Of a DNA stretch of 9,346 bases, positions 1 to 7,542 are shown piece by piece. The notes under the pieces are model-generated. The model was not told the DNA's origin and searched no databases. It saw nothing but the letters and a program-made list of their open reading frames with translations. A program made the position numbers and the translations under genes. Each line of letters starts with the position of its first letter. Position 1 is the stretch's first letter. Location of the stretch: contig WQTY01000057.1 in NCBI GenBank assembly GCA_009786045.1, positions 1 to 9,346 of the forward strand, read 5' to 3'. This DNA is from Pseudomonadota bacterium (GTDB lineage: Bacteria > Myxococcota_A > Bradymonadia > UBA4248).

Positions 1-60
1 TGCTTCCTGGAATCTGCACCATTTCGACGCCGCGACCCTGCCGTCAGTGATAAGGCGAGT

Positions 61-96
61 GCGATAGCGGCGCAGGGGGCGCGGCCCCCACAAAAA
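61..96. repeat. Short G5/C5 hairpin repeat, copy 1
   Basis: This stretch contains a perfect six-pair hairpin (GGGGGC at 75-80, loop GCG, GCCCCC at 84-89) followed by ACAAAAA. Its parts recur in the same order in the spacer before the glutamine-synthetase-like gene: GCGATA (61-66 and 7440-7445), CGCAGGGGG (71-79 and 7454-7462) and CCCCCACAAAAA (85-96 and 7516-7527). Copy 1 is 36 bases against 88 for copy 2, so it looks like a shorter version lacking the inner hairpins. A dispersed intergenic repeat family is inferred from two copies only. The hairpin could also act as a weak terminator for a gene to the left, but no T-run follows. Confidence 0.55.
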
Positions 97-110
97 CGTC
101 ATGCGAACCC

Positions 111-136
111 AGTAGGGGCGACCGTCCCTGGTGCCC
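111..136. repeat. GTAGGGGCGACC imperfect hairpin
   Basis: GGGCGACC (116-123) and GGTGCCC (130-136) can pair with one bulged G, leaving a six-base loop. The 11-mer AGTAGGGGCGA at 111-121 occurs again at 3017-3027, across the stop codon of the iron-sulfur subunit gene, but without the hairpin partner there. Repeats of the GTAGGGGCGACC kind are common between genes in several bacterial groups (from memory). Whether this is one of them is an inference. Confidence 0.3.
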
Positions 137-261
137 GTTTACCACCATCCCCGGTCGTCCGATTGCCAGACAGGCGCCCTATTGCCGTTTGTCCAGAAGG
201 TGTGCTACAAGCTTGCGTGTGGTGCAGTACCTGGGGGGCGAGCTTTAGATAGCCTTTCTTT

Positions 262-268
262 GGAGGAG
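262..268 (+). promoter_or_regulatory. Strong Shine-Dalgarno site of the hydroxylase large subunit
   Basis: GGAGGAG lies immediately before the ATG at 271, the core GGAGG ending four bases from the start codon. It is the best ribosome binding site in the window and fixes the start. It suggests that this gene heads a translation unit rather than depending on an upstream reading frame. Confidence 0.75.
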
Positions 269-270
269 AT

Positions 271-2520
271 ATGACGCAAAACACAAGCGCGTGGCGAAAC
301 GATGCGTTGGCGAAGGTCACGGGCAAGGCAAAGTATGCCGATGACTACAAATTCTACGAGATGCTGCACGTTGTGCCGGTTTATACGGAAGAGGTGAGCG
401 CCGAAGTTTTGGCCATCCATACCGATGAAGCAGCTCGCATGCCCGGTGTCGTTCGCGTGGTCACATATCGCGATGTGCCCGGCAAAGTGAATTTTGGGCA
501 AATTCAGAAAGACTATCAAATTTTGGCCTCCGATCGGATCCGCATGCATGGGGACGTCGTGGCGCTGGTTGTCGCCCAGACGCGCGCTCAGGCACTGGCT
601 GCCGCTGCCTGCGTCAAAGTTGACTGCAAGCCCCTGCCGGCGATCTTCGACCCGGAAGAAGGGTATAAGGATAACTTCCTCATCCATCCCGACAAAGGCA
701 CGAACCTTATCAACCATCACGCGGTTCGTACGGGCAATGCCCAGGAAGCCTTCAAATCCTGCGATTTTGTGCTCGAAGAGATATTTACAACCCAGCATCA
801 GGAGCACGCCTATATCGAGCCGGAATCGAGCGTTGCCGTTCCGGACGATGACGGTGTCATCCGCATCTACGGCTCAATGCAGCATCCATTCGTGGCGCGG
901 CGCTTCACGGCCTGTTTGCTGGGCGAGCCCTTTTCGAACATCGAAGTCTTCACCATCGCTGTGGGCGGGGGATTTGGGGGAAAGGACGACACAGCAGCTC
1001 TGGTTGCCGCCCGTGCGGCGCTCTGCGCCAGGCTCACGAATCGTCCTTGCAAGCTCACCTATGATCGCGAATGGTCCATGCGCGAGAGCTACAAACGCCA
1101 CGCCTACAAAGTCTATTACAAGATGGGCTTCAGCGGCAGCGGCCTCATCCAGGCCTGCGATGTCACCATTTTTGCCGATGGCGGCGCCTATTGTTCCGTC
1201 ACCCCGTGGGTAACCTGGCGATCGACCGTGCAATGCTGCGGCCCCTATTGCGTCCCCAATGTCCATTGCGACACCTACGGCGTACACACCAACAATATCT
1301 TTACCGGTGCGTTCCGCGGCTTCGGCTCGCCGCAGATGAACTTCATCGTCGAGCAGATGGTCGAAAAGGCTGCCCAGACGCTGGGCATGGACGAAATCGA
1401 ATTCCGCCGCCTCAACATGGTCAAACAGGGCAGCACGACCATCACCCAGCAAAAGCTCGATGGCCATACGGTCAGCATGGCAGAGGTTCTCGACACGACG
1501 CTTGCCAAAATCGACTATTACGAAAAGCGCAAACGCAACACATATGGCGTGCTGAACGAGACCGGCGAGTACTATGCAGTGGGCCTGGCCATGAGCTACC
1601 GCGGCATGAGTCTGGGGGCCGAGGGCATTGATATCTGCGCAGCCATTATCAACGCTCAGTACGACGGGTCGATACTTATCGAAACGGGCATCCACGAAAA
1701 TGGCCAGGGCTCAGAGGCTGCCATGATTCTGATGGCAGCCGAATGCCTTGGCGTCTGCAAAGATCGTATCCGCTATCGCCGCTCCTCGACTTCAAGCATC
1801 CCCGACTCCGGTACAACCGTCGCCTCCCGCGGCACCCTCATGGGAACCAGTGCCATTGTCCTGGCCTGCAACAAGCTCAAAGAACAAATGGCACGCGTCC
1901 TGAGTGAATCCCTCAAGTGCCAGCCCAAAGAGGTTCGCTTCGAAAACGACGGCCTCTGCGGGCCGAATCACACCATCACCTGGGACGAAGCTGTCTGGAC
2001 AATGTTCCTGCGCCAGGAACACCCCTATGCCATGGCCACTTTCCAGGCACCCGAAGTGAGCTGGGACGAAGAAACCGGACACGGCAACGCCTACTTTACC
2101 TGGGTCTATGGCTGCCAGGCCGTCGAAATTGCCATTCAGCCCAAGACCGGGAAAATCCGGCTCCTTAGCGCAGCTGCCACGCACGACGTCGGCAAAGCCG
2201 TCAATCCGCCGTTCGTCCTGGGCCAAATCTACGGCGGCATGGCTCAGGGCTACGGCTACGCCACCATGGAAGATCTCGGCATTAAAAACGGCAAAGTCAC
2301 CAACCTCAATCTTGGCAAGTACAAAATCCCCAAAGCCACCGATGTACCCGACTTCATCGTCACCATCGTCGAGAATCCGGATCCCCTTTCCAAGTCGCAC
2401 GCCAAGGGTATCGGCGAACCCGCCCTGGAACTGATGGCACCGGCCGTCGCCAACGCCGTCTTCCATGCCACTGGGCAGCGCTGTCAATCTCTGCCTGTCA
2501 CGGTCACGCCCCAGAGCTAA
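271..2520 (+). CDS. Xanthine dehydrogenase family, molybdopterin-binding large subunit
   Basis: This 749-residue protein is the catalytic subunit of a molybdenum hydroxylase, resembling E. coli XdhA (about 752 residues). Such enzymes hydroxylate a heterocycle such as hypoxanthine or xanthine with water-derived oxygen at a molybdopterin centre and pass electrons to [2Fe-2S] clusters. Seen in the sequence: an N-terminal a/b-hammerhead region (about 10-125, with DALAKVTGKAKYADD and HGDVVALVVA), the cofactor loop GGGFGGK at 232-238, GAFRGFG at 346-352 (R349 corresponds to the substrate-binding Arg of xanthine dehydrogenases), GQG around Q479, and GIGEPAL near the C-terminus, where E716 fits the catalytic base. 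It lacks the AYxCSFR active-site loop of aerobic CO dehydrogenase, so it is not CoxL. Length and both ends look complete, and no signal peptide is seen. The [2Fe-2S] subunit gene follows after 33 bases; no FAD subunit gene is in the window. The exact substrate cannot be read from the sequence; a non-purine substrate is possible. Confidence 0.9.
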   Translation: MTQNTSAWRNDALAKVTGKAKYADDYKFYEMLHVVPVYTEEVSAEVLAIHTDEAARMPGVVRVVTYRDVPGKVNFGQIQKDYQILASDRIRMHGDVVALVVAQTRAQALAAAACVKVDCKPLPAIFDPEEGYKDNFLIHPDKGTNLINHHAVRTGNAQEAFKSCDFVLEEIFTTQHQEHAYIEPESSVAVPDDDGVIRIYGSMQHPFVARRFTACLLGEPFSNIEVFTIAVGGGFGGKDDTAALVAARAALCARLTNRPCKLTYDREWSMRESYKRHAYKVYYKMGFSGSGLIQACDVTIFADGGAYCSVTPWVTWRSTVQCCGPYCVPNVHCDTYGVHTNNIFTGAFRGFGSPQMNFIVEQMVEKAAQTLGMDEIEFRRLNMVKQGSTTITQQKLDGHTVSMAEVLDTTLAKIDYYEKRKRNTYGVLNETGEYYAVGLAMSYRGMSLGAEGIDICAAIINAQYDGSILIETGIHENGQGSEAAMILMAAECLGVCKDRIRYRRSSTSSIPDSGTTVASRGTLMGTSAIVLACNKLKEQMARVLSESLKCQPKEVRFENDGLCGPNHTITWDEAVWTMFLRQEHPYAMATFQAPEVSWDEETGHGNAYFTWVYGCQAVEIAIQPKTGKIRLLSAAATHDVGKAVNPPFVLGQIYGGMAQGYGYATMEDLGIKNGKVTNLNLGKYKIPKATDVPDFIVTIVENPDPLSKSHAKGIGEPALELMAPAVANAVFHATGQRCQSLPVTVTPQS

Positions 2521-2553
2521 GCCCCAAACGCAGCATCACGCAAGGAATACGCC

Positions 2554-3021
2554 ATGGAAATCACGATAAACGGAACAAAACACATCATCGACGATGCTCG
2601 CCAGGACGAAGCATTGCTCGAATTTCTGCGCGAAGACCTCAATCTGACAGGCACGAAAAATGGCTGTAACGTCGGCGTATGCGGCGCCTGCGTCGTTCTC
2701 ATCGACGACAAGCCCATGCGCGCCTGCCGCCGGCAGCTCAAACACGCCGCCGGCAAAAACGTCCTCACCGTCGAAGGACTGAGCCAAAACGACACCCTCC
2801 ATCCCATCCAGCAAGCCTTCCTCGACAAGGCCGCCGTGCAATGCGGCTACTGCATCCCCGGCATGCTGCTGAGCGGCCACGCCCTCCTGATGCAAAACCA
2901 GCAGCCCAGCCGCGACGACATCCGAAAGGCCATCAACAATAACCTGTGCCGCTGCACGGGTTATGTCCAAATCGTCGACGCCATCGAAGCGGCTGCCCCC
3001 CATTACGCCAAAAACGAGTAG
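2554..3021 (+). CDS. [2Fe-2S] small subunit of the molybdenum hydroxylase (XdhC-like)
   Basis: This 155-residue protein carries the two [2Fe-2S] clusters that move electrons out of the molybdenum site. The N-terminal plant-ferredoxin-type domain has C38, C43, C46 and C58 (CxxxxCxxC, then C). The C-terminal helical domain has C97 and C100 (CGYC) and C132 and C134 (CRC in NNNLCRCTGY). All eight ligands are present, the spacing is standard, and the length matches the family (about 150-170). The start is supported by AAGGA at 2542-2546, seven bases before the ATG. It lies 33 bases after the large subunit gene in the same direction, so the two are almost certainly co-transcribed partners. In E. 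coli the order is Mo subunit, FAD subunit, FeS subunit; here the FAD gene is absent from the middle. The FeS assignment is very secure; the substrate of the complex is not. Confidence 0.95.
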   Translation: MEITINGTKHIIDDARQDEALLEFLREDLNLTGTKNGCNVGVCGACVVLIDDKPMRACRRQLKHAAGKNVLTVEGLSQNDTLHPIQQAFLDKAAVQCGYCIPGMLLSGHALLMQNQQPSRDDIRKAINNNLCRCTGYVQIVDAIEAAAPHYAKNE

Positions 3022-3042
3022 GGGCGAATAATTTCCTAAAAC

Positions 3043-5820
3043 ATGAAAAGCGACGCACCTTCATTTGCCACATCCACGGCCCACCCTTCCCAACATGGAC
3101 CGCTCACAACGACGAAAACCGGCATGGTGCGTCGGTTCTCCCTCATCGTGCGCCTCTTTTTTCAATGGATCTATGCGCGCGTTGCTTATGAACCTTCTCA
3201 GGTTCAGGATGTCCTGTCGATCCCCAAAGACGAAAGCATCGTCTACCTTATCAACACCGAAAACAAGCACGACTTCCTCTACCTCAATTACCTGTGCCTG
3301 AAAACGGGCATGCCTCTGGCCTGCATCTCCAATGGCAAAAGCAAACAGCGCTTTGCCTCATTATGGCACAGACTTCGCACGCTCTTCCAACGCAGACTCG
3401 CCCCAAATGACACCCAGCCTGTCCTCGCGGCTGTCCAAAATCATCGCCCGATTCTGCTCTTCCTCAACCAGTATGGCCGCAATGAGCAACAGAAGCTGGC
3501 CCACACGGAAAAGATCCTCGAAGAGATTCGCCAGCTTTGCGCTTCTGCGCCCCAGTTGCGTGTCCACCTTTTGCCCGTTGGCATTATCTGGGAGCGCCGG
3601 GCCGAGAATTACAAGAGCACCCTCCTGCACGAAATCTATGGCACGCCTACGCGCCCAAGCGCCATGCGACGCACCCTGTCGGTGATCTTCGGCCCCTTCC
3701 GGCTATTTTTCAAAATCGGACGCCCTCTCTGCATTATCCATCACCTGCCGCTGGAAGCCAATGCCGTCGCTTCGGGCACAGCCCTGCGACATGCGCTCAG
3801 CGACGATATTGATCGCATGCATCAGCAGGTGAATGGCCCCAAAGTCAAACCCCACCAGCTTTTGATCCGCGAGATCGTCGAAAGCGAATCCTTTCTTAAC
3901 GAGCTCTATCCCATCGTCCAGGAAACCGGACAACCCAAGGAAGCGCTCGTACTTGAGGCACGCGCCATCCTTGAAAAATCCTCTGCCAGATTCTCCCTGC
4001 TTGTCTGCAAACTTCTCTCAACCATCCTCAACCCCTTGTGGAGCCTCATCTACGATGGTCTCTACGTCGACCTTGATAAACTCAATGACCTGCGCGAACT
4101 TTCCAAAACGCACCGGCTGATCTTCATCCCAAGCCACAGGAGCCACGTTGATTACCTCGTTCTCAGCGCCTTGCTGTATCAGCACGGGGTCCTGCCTCCC
4201 CACATCGCCGCCGGCGAGAATCTGAATTTTTTCCCAATTGGCAAGATCCTGCGCATGGGAGGGGCTTTTTTCATCAAGCGAAGTTTTCGCGGCGAAAAGC
4301 TCTACACGCTTTGCCTGAAACACTACATTGGCAAGGTCTTAGCCGAGGGCTATCCCGTGGAATTCTTTATTGAGGGAGGACGTTCCCGCACAGGACAAAT
4401 GCTTCAGCCCAAATATGGCATCCTTCGCATGATCGCACAGTCCATCGTGGCGAATCCGCATATGCCTGTCAAAATCATCCCCTGTGCCATCACCTACGAA
4501 AAAGTCATTGAGGATATGGCCTACAAAAACGAACAGGAAGGTGGAAAAAAGCATCGGGAAAATGTGACGGGGCTCATCCGAACGACAAAACTCCTCATCA
4601 GCAAATACGGTCAAATCTACGTCTCATTTGCCGATCCCATTGATTTCAATGCGGCGCTCAAAGCACCAGGCAATCTCACCGGAGATGCGCTCGAAGCCGC
4701 CTTCACGCACAACATTGATGTCCTGGCCAGGGAGATCATCCAACACATCAATCGCGCCTCGACCATCACAACGAGCGCACTGTTGAGCGTGGCTCTCTTA
4801 AATGCTCAAAGCAGCACCCTCTCTCTCGACGAACTTCTGCTGAGCTCGGCTTTTTTTCTCAAAGTCCTGGTCGATCGAAATGCCCTCATATCCCCCGTCC
4901 TGAAACTTGGCCTGGCGGCGCATCGCGCCTCCATACACGCACTGCCTGCGATTACCGATGCCGAAGTTCCAGCCGATCCCGACTTGCCATCCAGCTTCTT
5001 CCCTTCGCAGATTGCGTCTGTCGCAACGATGCTGCGCGAGCCTGTCCTCAAGACGATCAAACTCTTCGAAAAGAACGGGTGCATCCGCCAGGTTCATACG
5101 ACTGAACCCATTACCCTTGAGGTCGCCCGCTCGGGGAGGCTTCAGATGGCATTTTACAAGAACTCGCTTTTCTTCGCGATCATCGACGAGATTTATTTCG
5201 CCATGGCGCTGATGACGCTGCCCGAAACAAACAGAACGGAGATAAACGTAAGAACACGTTTCATTGAGATTGTCGATCTCTTCGCCATCGAGTTCAGTTT
5301 ATCATCTCCCCAGACGCTGTTCGACGAAACCTTCGAGCGATTCCAATTGCGCCTCTGGCTTGAGGAGAATACCAATAAAGCGGATGTGGCTGAAGAGGAC
5401 GCGTTCGACCTGCCCCTCACACAATACTTCGGTCACAGACCAGAACCACTCACTGTCCTTCCAAATGCCGCCTCTGCCATCGCCGAGCTCTCGCGGTGTT
5501 TTTCGCATCACATGATGAGCTATCTGACGGTGTTCGAAGCCTTCCAAACCCTCGAAGGCAGTCTTGCAGAATCCGCCCTGCTGGATCGCATCATGCACCA
5601 AACCAAAGCTGATACCGCCCATGCGCCGATTATCCTCGCCGAATCCCGTTCACGGGTAACCTACGCCAACGCCATATCGAGGCTGATACAATATGGCTAC
5701 TTCGAAGTATCCTACGGCGGATCCACGCGCAAACCCGTTAAGCTGCTGACAAAAGTGCGCGAGCTTGAATACAGCCACGTGCAGCTTTTATCTGACTTTC
5801 GGGATTATCTTGGCATATAG
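3043..5820 (+). CDS. plsB: Glycerol-3-phosphate 1-O-acyltransferase PlsB
   Basis: PlsB moves a fatty acyl chain from acyl-ACP or acyl-CoA to position 1 of glycerol 3-phosphate, the first step of phospholipid synthesis, at the inner membrane. All four acyltransferase motifs are visible: HRSHVD (H365 and D370, the catalytic HX4D pair), GGAFFIKRSFRG (406-417), FIEGGRSRTG with E444-R449, and IIPCAITYE around P480. HIAAGENLNFFP between motifs I and II closely resembles E. coli PlsB. From the first ATG the protein is 925 residues against 807 in E. coli, with extra sequence at both ends: about 60 residues more after motif I, plus an N-terminal extension. An internal ATG at 3124 (898 residues, MVRRFSLIVRLFFQWIYARV) aligns better with the E. 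coli N-terminus. Neither start has a clear Shine-Dalgarno site, so the start is open. The gene follows the FeS subunit gene by 21 bases and precedes the next gene by 7, suggesting one transcript. Confidence 0.95.
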   Translation: MKSDAPSFATSTAHPSQHGPLTTTKTGMVRRFSLIVRLFFQWIYARVAYEPSQVQDVLSIPKDESIVYLINTENKHDFLYLNYLCLKTGMPLACISNGKSKQRFASLWHRLRTLFQRRLAPNDTQPVLAAVQNHRPILLFLNQYGRNEQQKLAHTEKILEEIRQLCASAPQLRVHLLPVGIIWERRAENYKSTLLHEIYGTPTRPSAMRRTLSVIFGPFRLFFKIGRPLCIIHHLPLEANAVASGTALRHALSDDIDRMHQQVNGPKVKPHQLLIREIVESESFLNELYPIVQETGQPKEALVLEARAILEKSSARFSLLVCKLLSTILNPLWSLIYDGLYVDLDKLNDLRELSKTHRLIFIPSHRSHVDYLVLSALLYQHGVLPPHIAAGENLNFFPIGKILRMGGAFFIKRSFRGEKLYTLCLKHYIGKVLAEGYPVEFFIEGGRSRTGQMLQPKYGILRMIAQSIVANPHMPVKIIPCAITYEKVIEDMAYKNEQEGGKKHRENVTGLIRTTKLLISKYGQIYVSFADPIDFNAALKAPGNLTGDALEAAFTHNIDVLAREIIQHINRASTITTSALLSVALLNAQSSTLSLDELLLSSAFFLKVLVDRNALISPVLKLGLAAHRASIHALPAITDAEVPADPDLPSSFFPSQIASVATMLREPVLKTIKLFEKNGCIRQVHTTEPITLEVARSGRLQMAFYKNSLFFAIIDEIYFAMALMTLPETNRTEINVRTRFIEIVDLFAIEFSLSSPQTLFDETFERFQLRLWLEENTNKADVAEEDAFDLPLTQYFGHRPEPLTVLPNAASAIAELSRCFSHHMMSYLTVFEAFQTLEGSLAESALLDRIMHQTKADTAHAPIILAESRSRVTYANAISRLIQYGYFEVSYGGSTRKPVKLLTKVRELEYSHVQLLSDFRDYLGI

Positions 5821-5827
5821 GAACAAC

Positions 5828-7402
5828 ATGACCGAAACAGCACACGATTTATTCGAGATCAGAACGATGTCGCGCCATCTGCGGCACGGAGAGTATGAGG
5901 CTTTCCGCCAGGCACTGGGCAGCGCATCGTACAGCTTTTTGCCGCACTTCGAGCTGCTTAAGGACGAACAATGGGAAGCACTTTTGATGTGCTGGATAGA
6001 GATCGGCAACATTGAAGCCCCGGCAGACGAAGTCGAAGCACTCGTCATGTCGCGGCTTGCCGATGGCCTGATGGAACAATCGGCCTATGACGCCGCCTGG
6101 GTCGTGCTGGGCCTTTTGCGCGACTCTTCAAAGGCGAAGAAAAAACGTGCGAAGTGCTTTGAAGCATTGATGGCAGCCCTTGTCGAGGGTGATTCACTCT
6201 ATCAAAATGGTCCGATCGATCTCTACCACGAGCGCTGTATTCGATTCTTTGAGCAGCACCCGGAAATAGAGGGCGGGGAACTGTGCACAGCACGACTTCG
6301 GTATGAGGCGGATGGGGAACTGCCCGAGTGTGAGGCGACTTGGCCCATTTTTGAGGCTATCCGAGTGGTCGATCCATGTTTTGAAAACCCCTCCTGCTCA
6401 CCTCAGTGCATGCGCGAAACCTGTGAGGACAAGGTTCGTGCTTTGGCAGAAGACAACTCGAAAATTGCCCGCGAGGTTCGGCTAAAGTACGCCTTTGGCA
6501 CAGAAGATTGGCCCATGGCCTTGCAATTGGCAAAAGATCTGGCCAGGTATGAATCATGTGACAGCTCTCACGCCTGGCTTGTGTGGCTGTTAGAGGGGCT
6601 GCTTAATAGCGCCCAACAACTTGAACTGTCTGTCATGGTAGCCTGGAGCGAAGAACAGTGGAATATGTTTGACCAGCCCAACGATTGGGAAACACGGGTC
6701 AAGGCTCTGGCAAAAGACTGGGAGGTGTACTACGCGATTAGCACAGCATGCTATTGGGAAGCAGACGAGAACTTTGATCTTACTGAAGTACTTAACGAAG
6801 AATTTCAGCGTTTGGAGGTTTCAAAAAACGCCAACTACGTGTTGCCTGTGAGCCGTGCCATTCGCGCAGCCCTTGCCTGTGATTGGCAAGAAGTCAATTT
6901 GCTGGTTGATGCCCTCCCTGAGCCATGGCCAACGCATTACGTGACTTTCGCTCTGAAGCTTCAGGCCTGTCAGGATGATAGCCGTACCTATCTGATACAG
7001 CTCAAAGAGGCCTTACGAAGCTGCCCTTGTGCAACTTTCGATGCCTGCATGGCTGAATGTGAAGAAGCGGAAATCGGAGATCGCCTTGAGGCCTTCGAAC
7101 GGTTGCTGCAGAATCACGGCACCCATTTGTATTTCCTGACCCCCTCTGTCACCAGAGAACTCTATGACAAGATGTCGGAGGCCAGCCGAACAAAAGCCAG
7201 GCCTATTTTGGAGAGTTATGTTTGGAGCCTTCAAAACAATGACCCCGAAGAAAACGTCACAACAGACCCATCCTCACCAAAGCCTGGTTCGACACAACCA
7301 AACCCACAGCCCGCATCCTCCCCCTCTGCGTTGAAACAAACCTTCATCATCGCACTCATCATTGCCGCCATTCTGGGTGTGGCATACTATTTCATGCGCT
7401 GA
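5828..7402 (+). CDS. Unknown helical protein with C-terminal membrane anchor
   Basis: I do not recognise this 524-residue protein. About 470 residues appear soluble and helical, acidic, and unusually rich in Cys (17) and Trp (15), with stretches that look like irregular helical-hairpin (TPR- or HEAT-like) repeats. This fold is inferred from residue pattern only. A Pro/Ser/Thr-rich linker follows (about 472-502), then one hydrophobic helix at about 505-522 and only a Met-Arg tail. There is no N-terminal signal peptide. This is the layout of a tail-anchored protein with its bulk in the cytoplasm. The chosen ATG is preceded by a weak TAGGAAC and lies 7 bases after the plsB stop. An in-frame ATG at 5765 would overlap plsB by 56 bases and is less likely. 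The tight spacing suggests co-translation with plsB, so a role at the membrane near phospholipid synthesis is possible, but this is guilt by association. Its codons look less C-ending than those of its neighbours. Confidence 0.85.
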   Translation: MTETAHDLFEIRTMSRHLRHGEYEAFRQALGSASYSFLPHFELLKDEQWEALLMCWIEIGNIEAPADEVEALVMSRLADGLMEQSAYDAAWVVLGLLRDSSKAKKKRAKCFEALMAALVEGDSLYQNGPIDLYHERCIRFFEQHPEIEGGELCTARLRYEADGELPECEATWPIFEAIRVVDPCFENPSCSPQCMRETCEDKVRALAEDNSKIAREVRLKYAFGTEDWPMALQLAKDLARYESCDSSHAWLVWLLEGLLNSAQQLELSVMVAWSEEQWNMFDQPNDWETRVKALAKDWEVYYAISTACYWEADENFDLTEVLNEEFQRLEVSKNANYVLPVSRAIRAALACDWQEVNLLVDALPEPWPTHYVTFALKLQACQDDSRTYLIQLKEALRSCPCATFDACMAECEEAEIGDRLEAFERLLQNHGTHLYFLTPSVTRELYDKMSEASRTKARPILESYVWSLQNNDPEENVTTDPSSPKPGSTQPNPQPASSPSALKQTFIIALIIAAILGVAYYFMR

Positions 7403-7542
7403 TAGAATCATGATGAGGCGCTGAACCCTCAACCCACAAGCGATACGAAGTATCGCAGGGGGTGTGGGAACCCCCTGGCAGCTTCGCTGGCATCCCCCGC
7501 TTTGGGGGAGCAGTTCCCCCACAAAAAACTTCGGAAATAAAG
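7403..7542. promoter_or_regulatory. Hairpin-rich leader and repeat copy 2
   Basis: This spacer between the membrane-anchored protein and the glutamine-synthetase-like gene is packed with inverted repeats. Hairpin 1: GCGATAC (7440-7446), loop GAA, GTATCGC (7450-7456). Hairpin 2: CAGGGGG (7456-7462) with CCCCCTG (7471-7477). Mini-hairpin: CAGC (7479-7482), loop TTC, GCTG (7486-7489). Hairpin 3: TCCCCC (7493-7498) with GGGGGA (7504-7509). The same GGGGGA arm can instead pair with TCCCCC at 7515-7520. CGAAGT (7446-7451) can also pair with ACTTCG (7528-7533), next to the weak ribosome binding site GGAAA (7533-7537), but not while hairpin 1 is formed. Several parts recur at 61-96, so this may be a dispersed repeat rather than a dedicated regulator. 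No T-run marks a standard terminator. Confidence 0.55.

Larger units (their letters stand above)
1..270. other. Upstream region without a supported gene
   Basis: No coding region can be defended here. Frame 2 is open from the window edge to a TAG at 65-67 and reads as about 21 residues beginning ASWNLHHFDAATLPSVIRRV. This could be the C-terminus of a gene lying to the left, but it is too short to identify. Frame 1 is open to a TAG at 250-252, but its translation is Pro/Arg-rich, runs through hairpin repeats and looks non-coding. From about 61 the sequence is repeat-like, with hairpins at 75-89 and 116-136. The last bases carry the ribosome binding site of the next gene. I found no convincing -35/-10 promoter pair. 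Confidence 0.5.

Noticed and set aside
189..211. Possible sigma-70 promoter TTGTCC / TACAAG before the hydroxylase gene
   Set aside because: The spacer is only about 11 bases and both hexamers are poor.
1..252. Frame-1 reading frame open from the window edge to a TAG at 250-252
   Set aside because: The translation is Pro/Arg-rich without recognisable structure and passes through two hairpin repeats. A short frame-2 ending at 65-67 is an equally possible gene end.
874..1695. Long minus-strand open frame of 273 codons inside the hydroxylase gene (and similar ones at 1792-2487 and 7711-8379)
   Set aside because: They lie opposite clearly conserved genes, have no family-like motifs, and are expected where third positions are rich in C.
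271..2520. Aerobic CO dehydrogenase large subunit
   Set aside because: The CoxL active-site loop AYxCSFR is absent; the corresponding place reads GAFRGFG, as in xanthine dehydrogenases.
5765..5827. Upstream in-frame ATG of the membrane-anchored protein, overlapping plsB
   Set aside because: It would overlap plsB by 56 bases without a ribosome binding site. The ATG at 5828 sits at a normal position behind the stop codon with a modest TAGGAAC.
7440..7456. Rho-independent terminator after the membrane-anchored protein gene
   Set aside because: The seven-pair hairpin has no T-run behind it and its sequence belongs to the repeat.
7476..7492. Sigma-54-like promoter TGGCAGCTTCGCTGGCA ahead of the glutamine-synthetase-like gene
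   Set aside because: The spacing between the GG and GC elements is one base too long for the strict -24/-12 rule, and the bases are explained by a hairpin in a repeat.
7462..7542. Upstream extension of the glutamine-synthetase-like reading frame to an ATG at 7462
   Set aside because: It would encode MWEPPGSFAGIPRFGG from within the hairpin repeat. The family-like sequence begins at the ATG at 7543.
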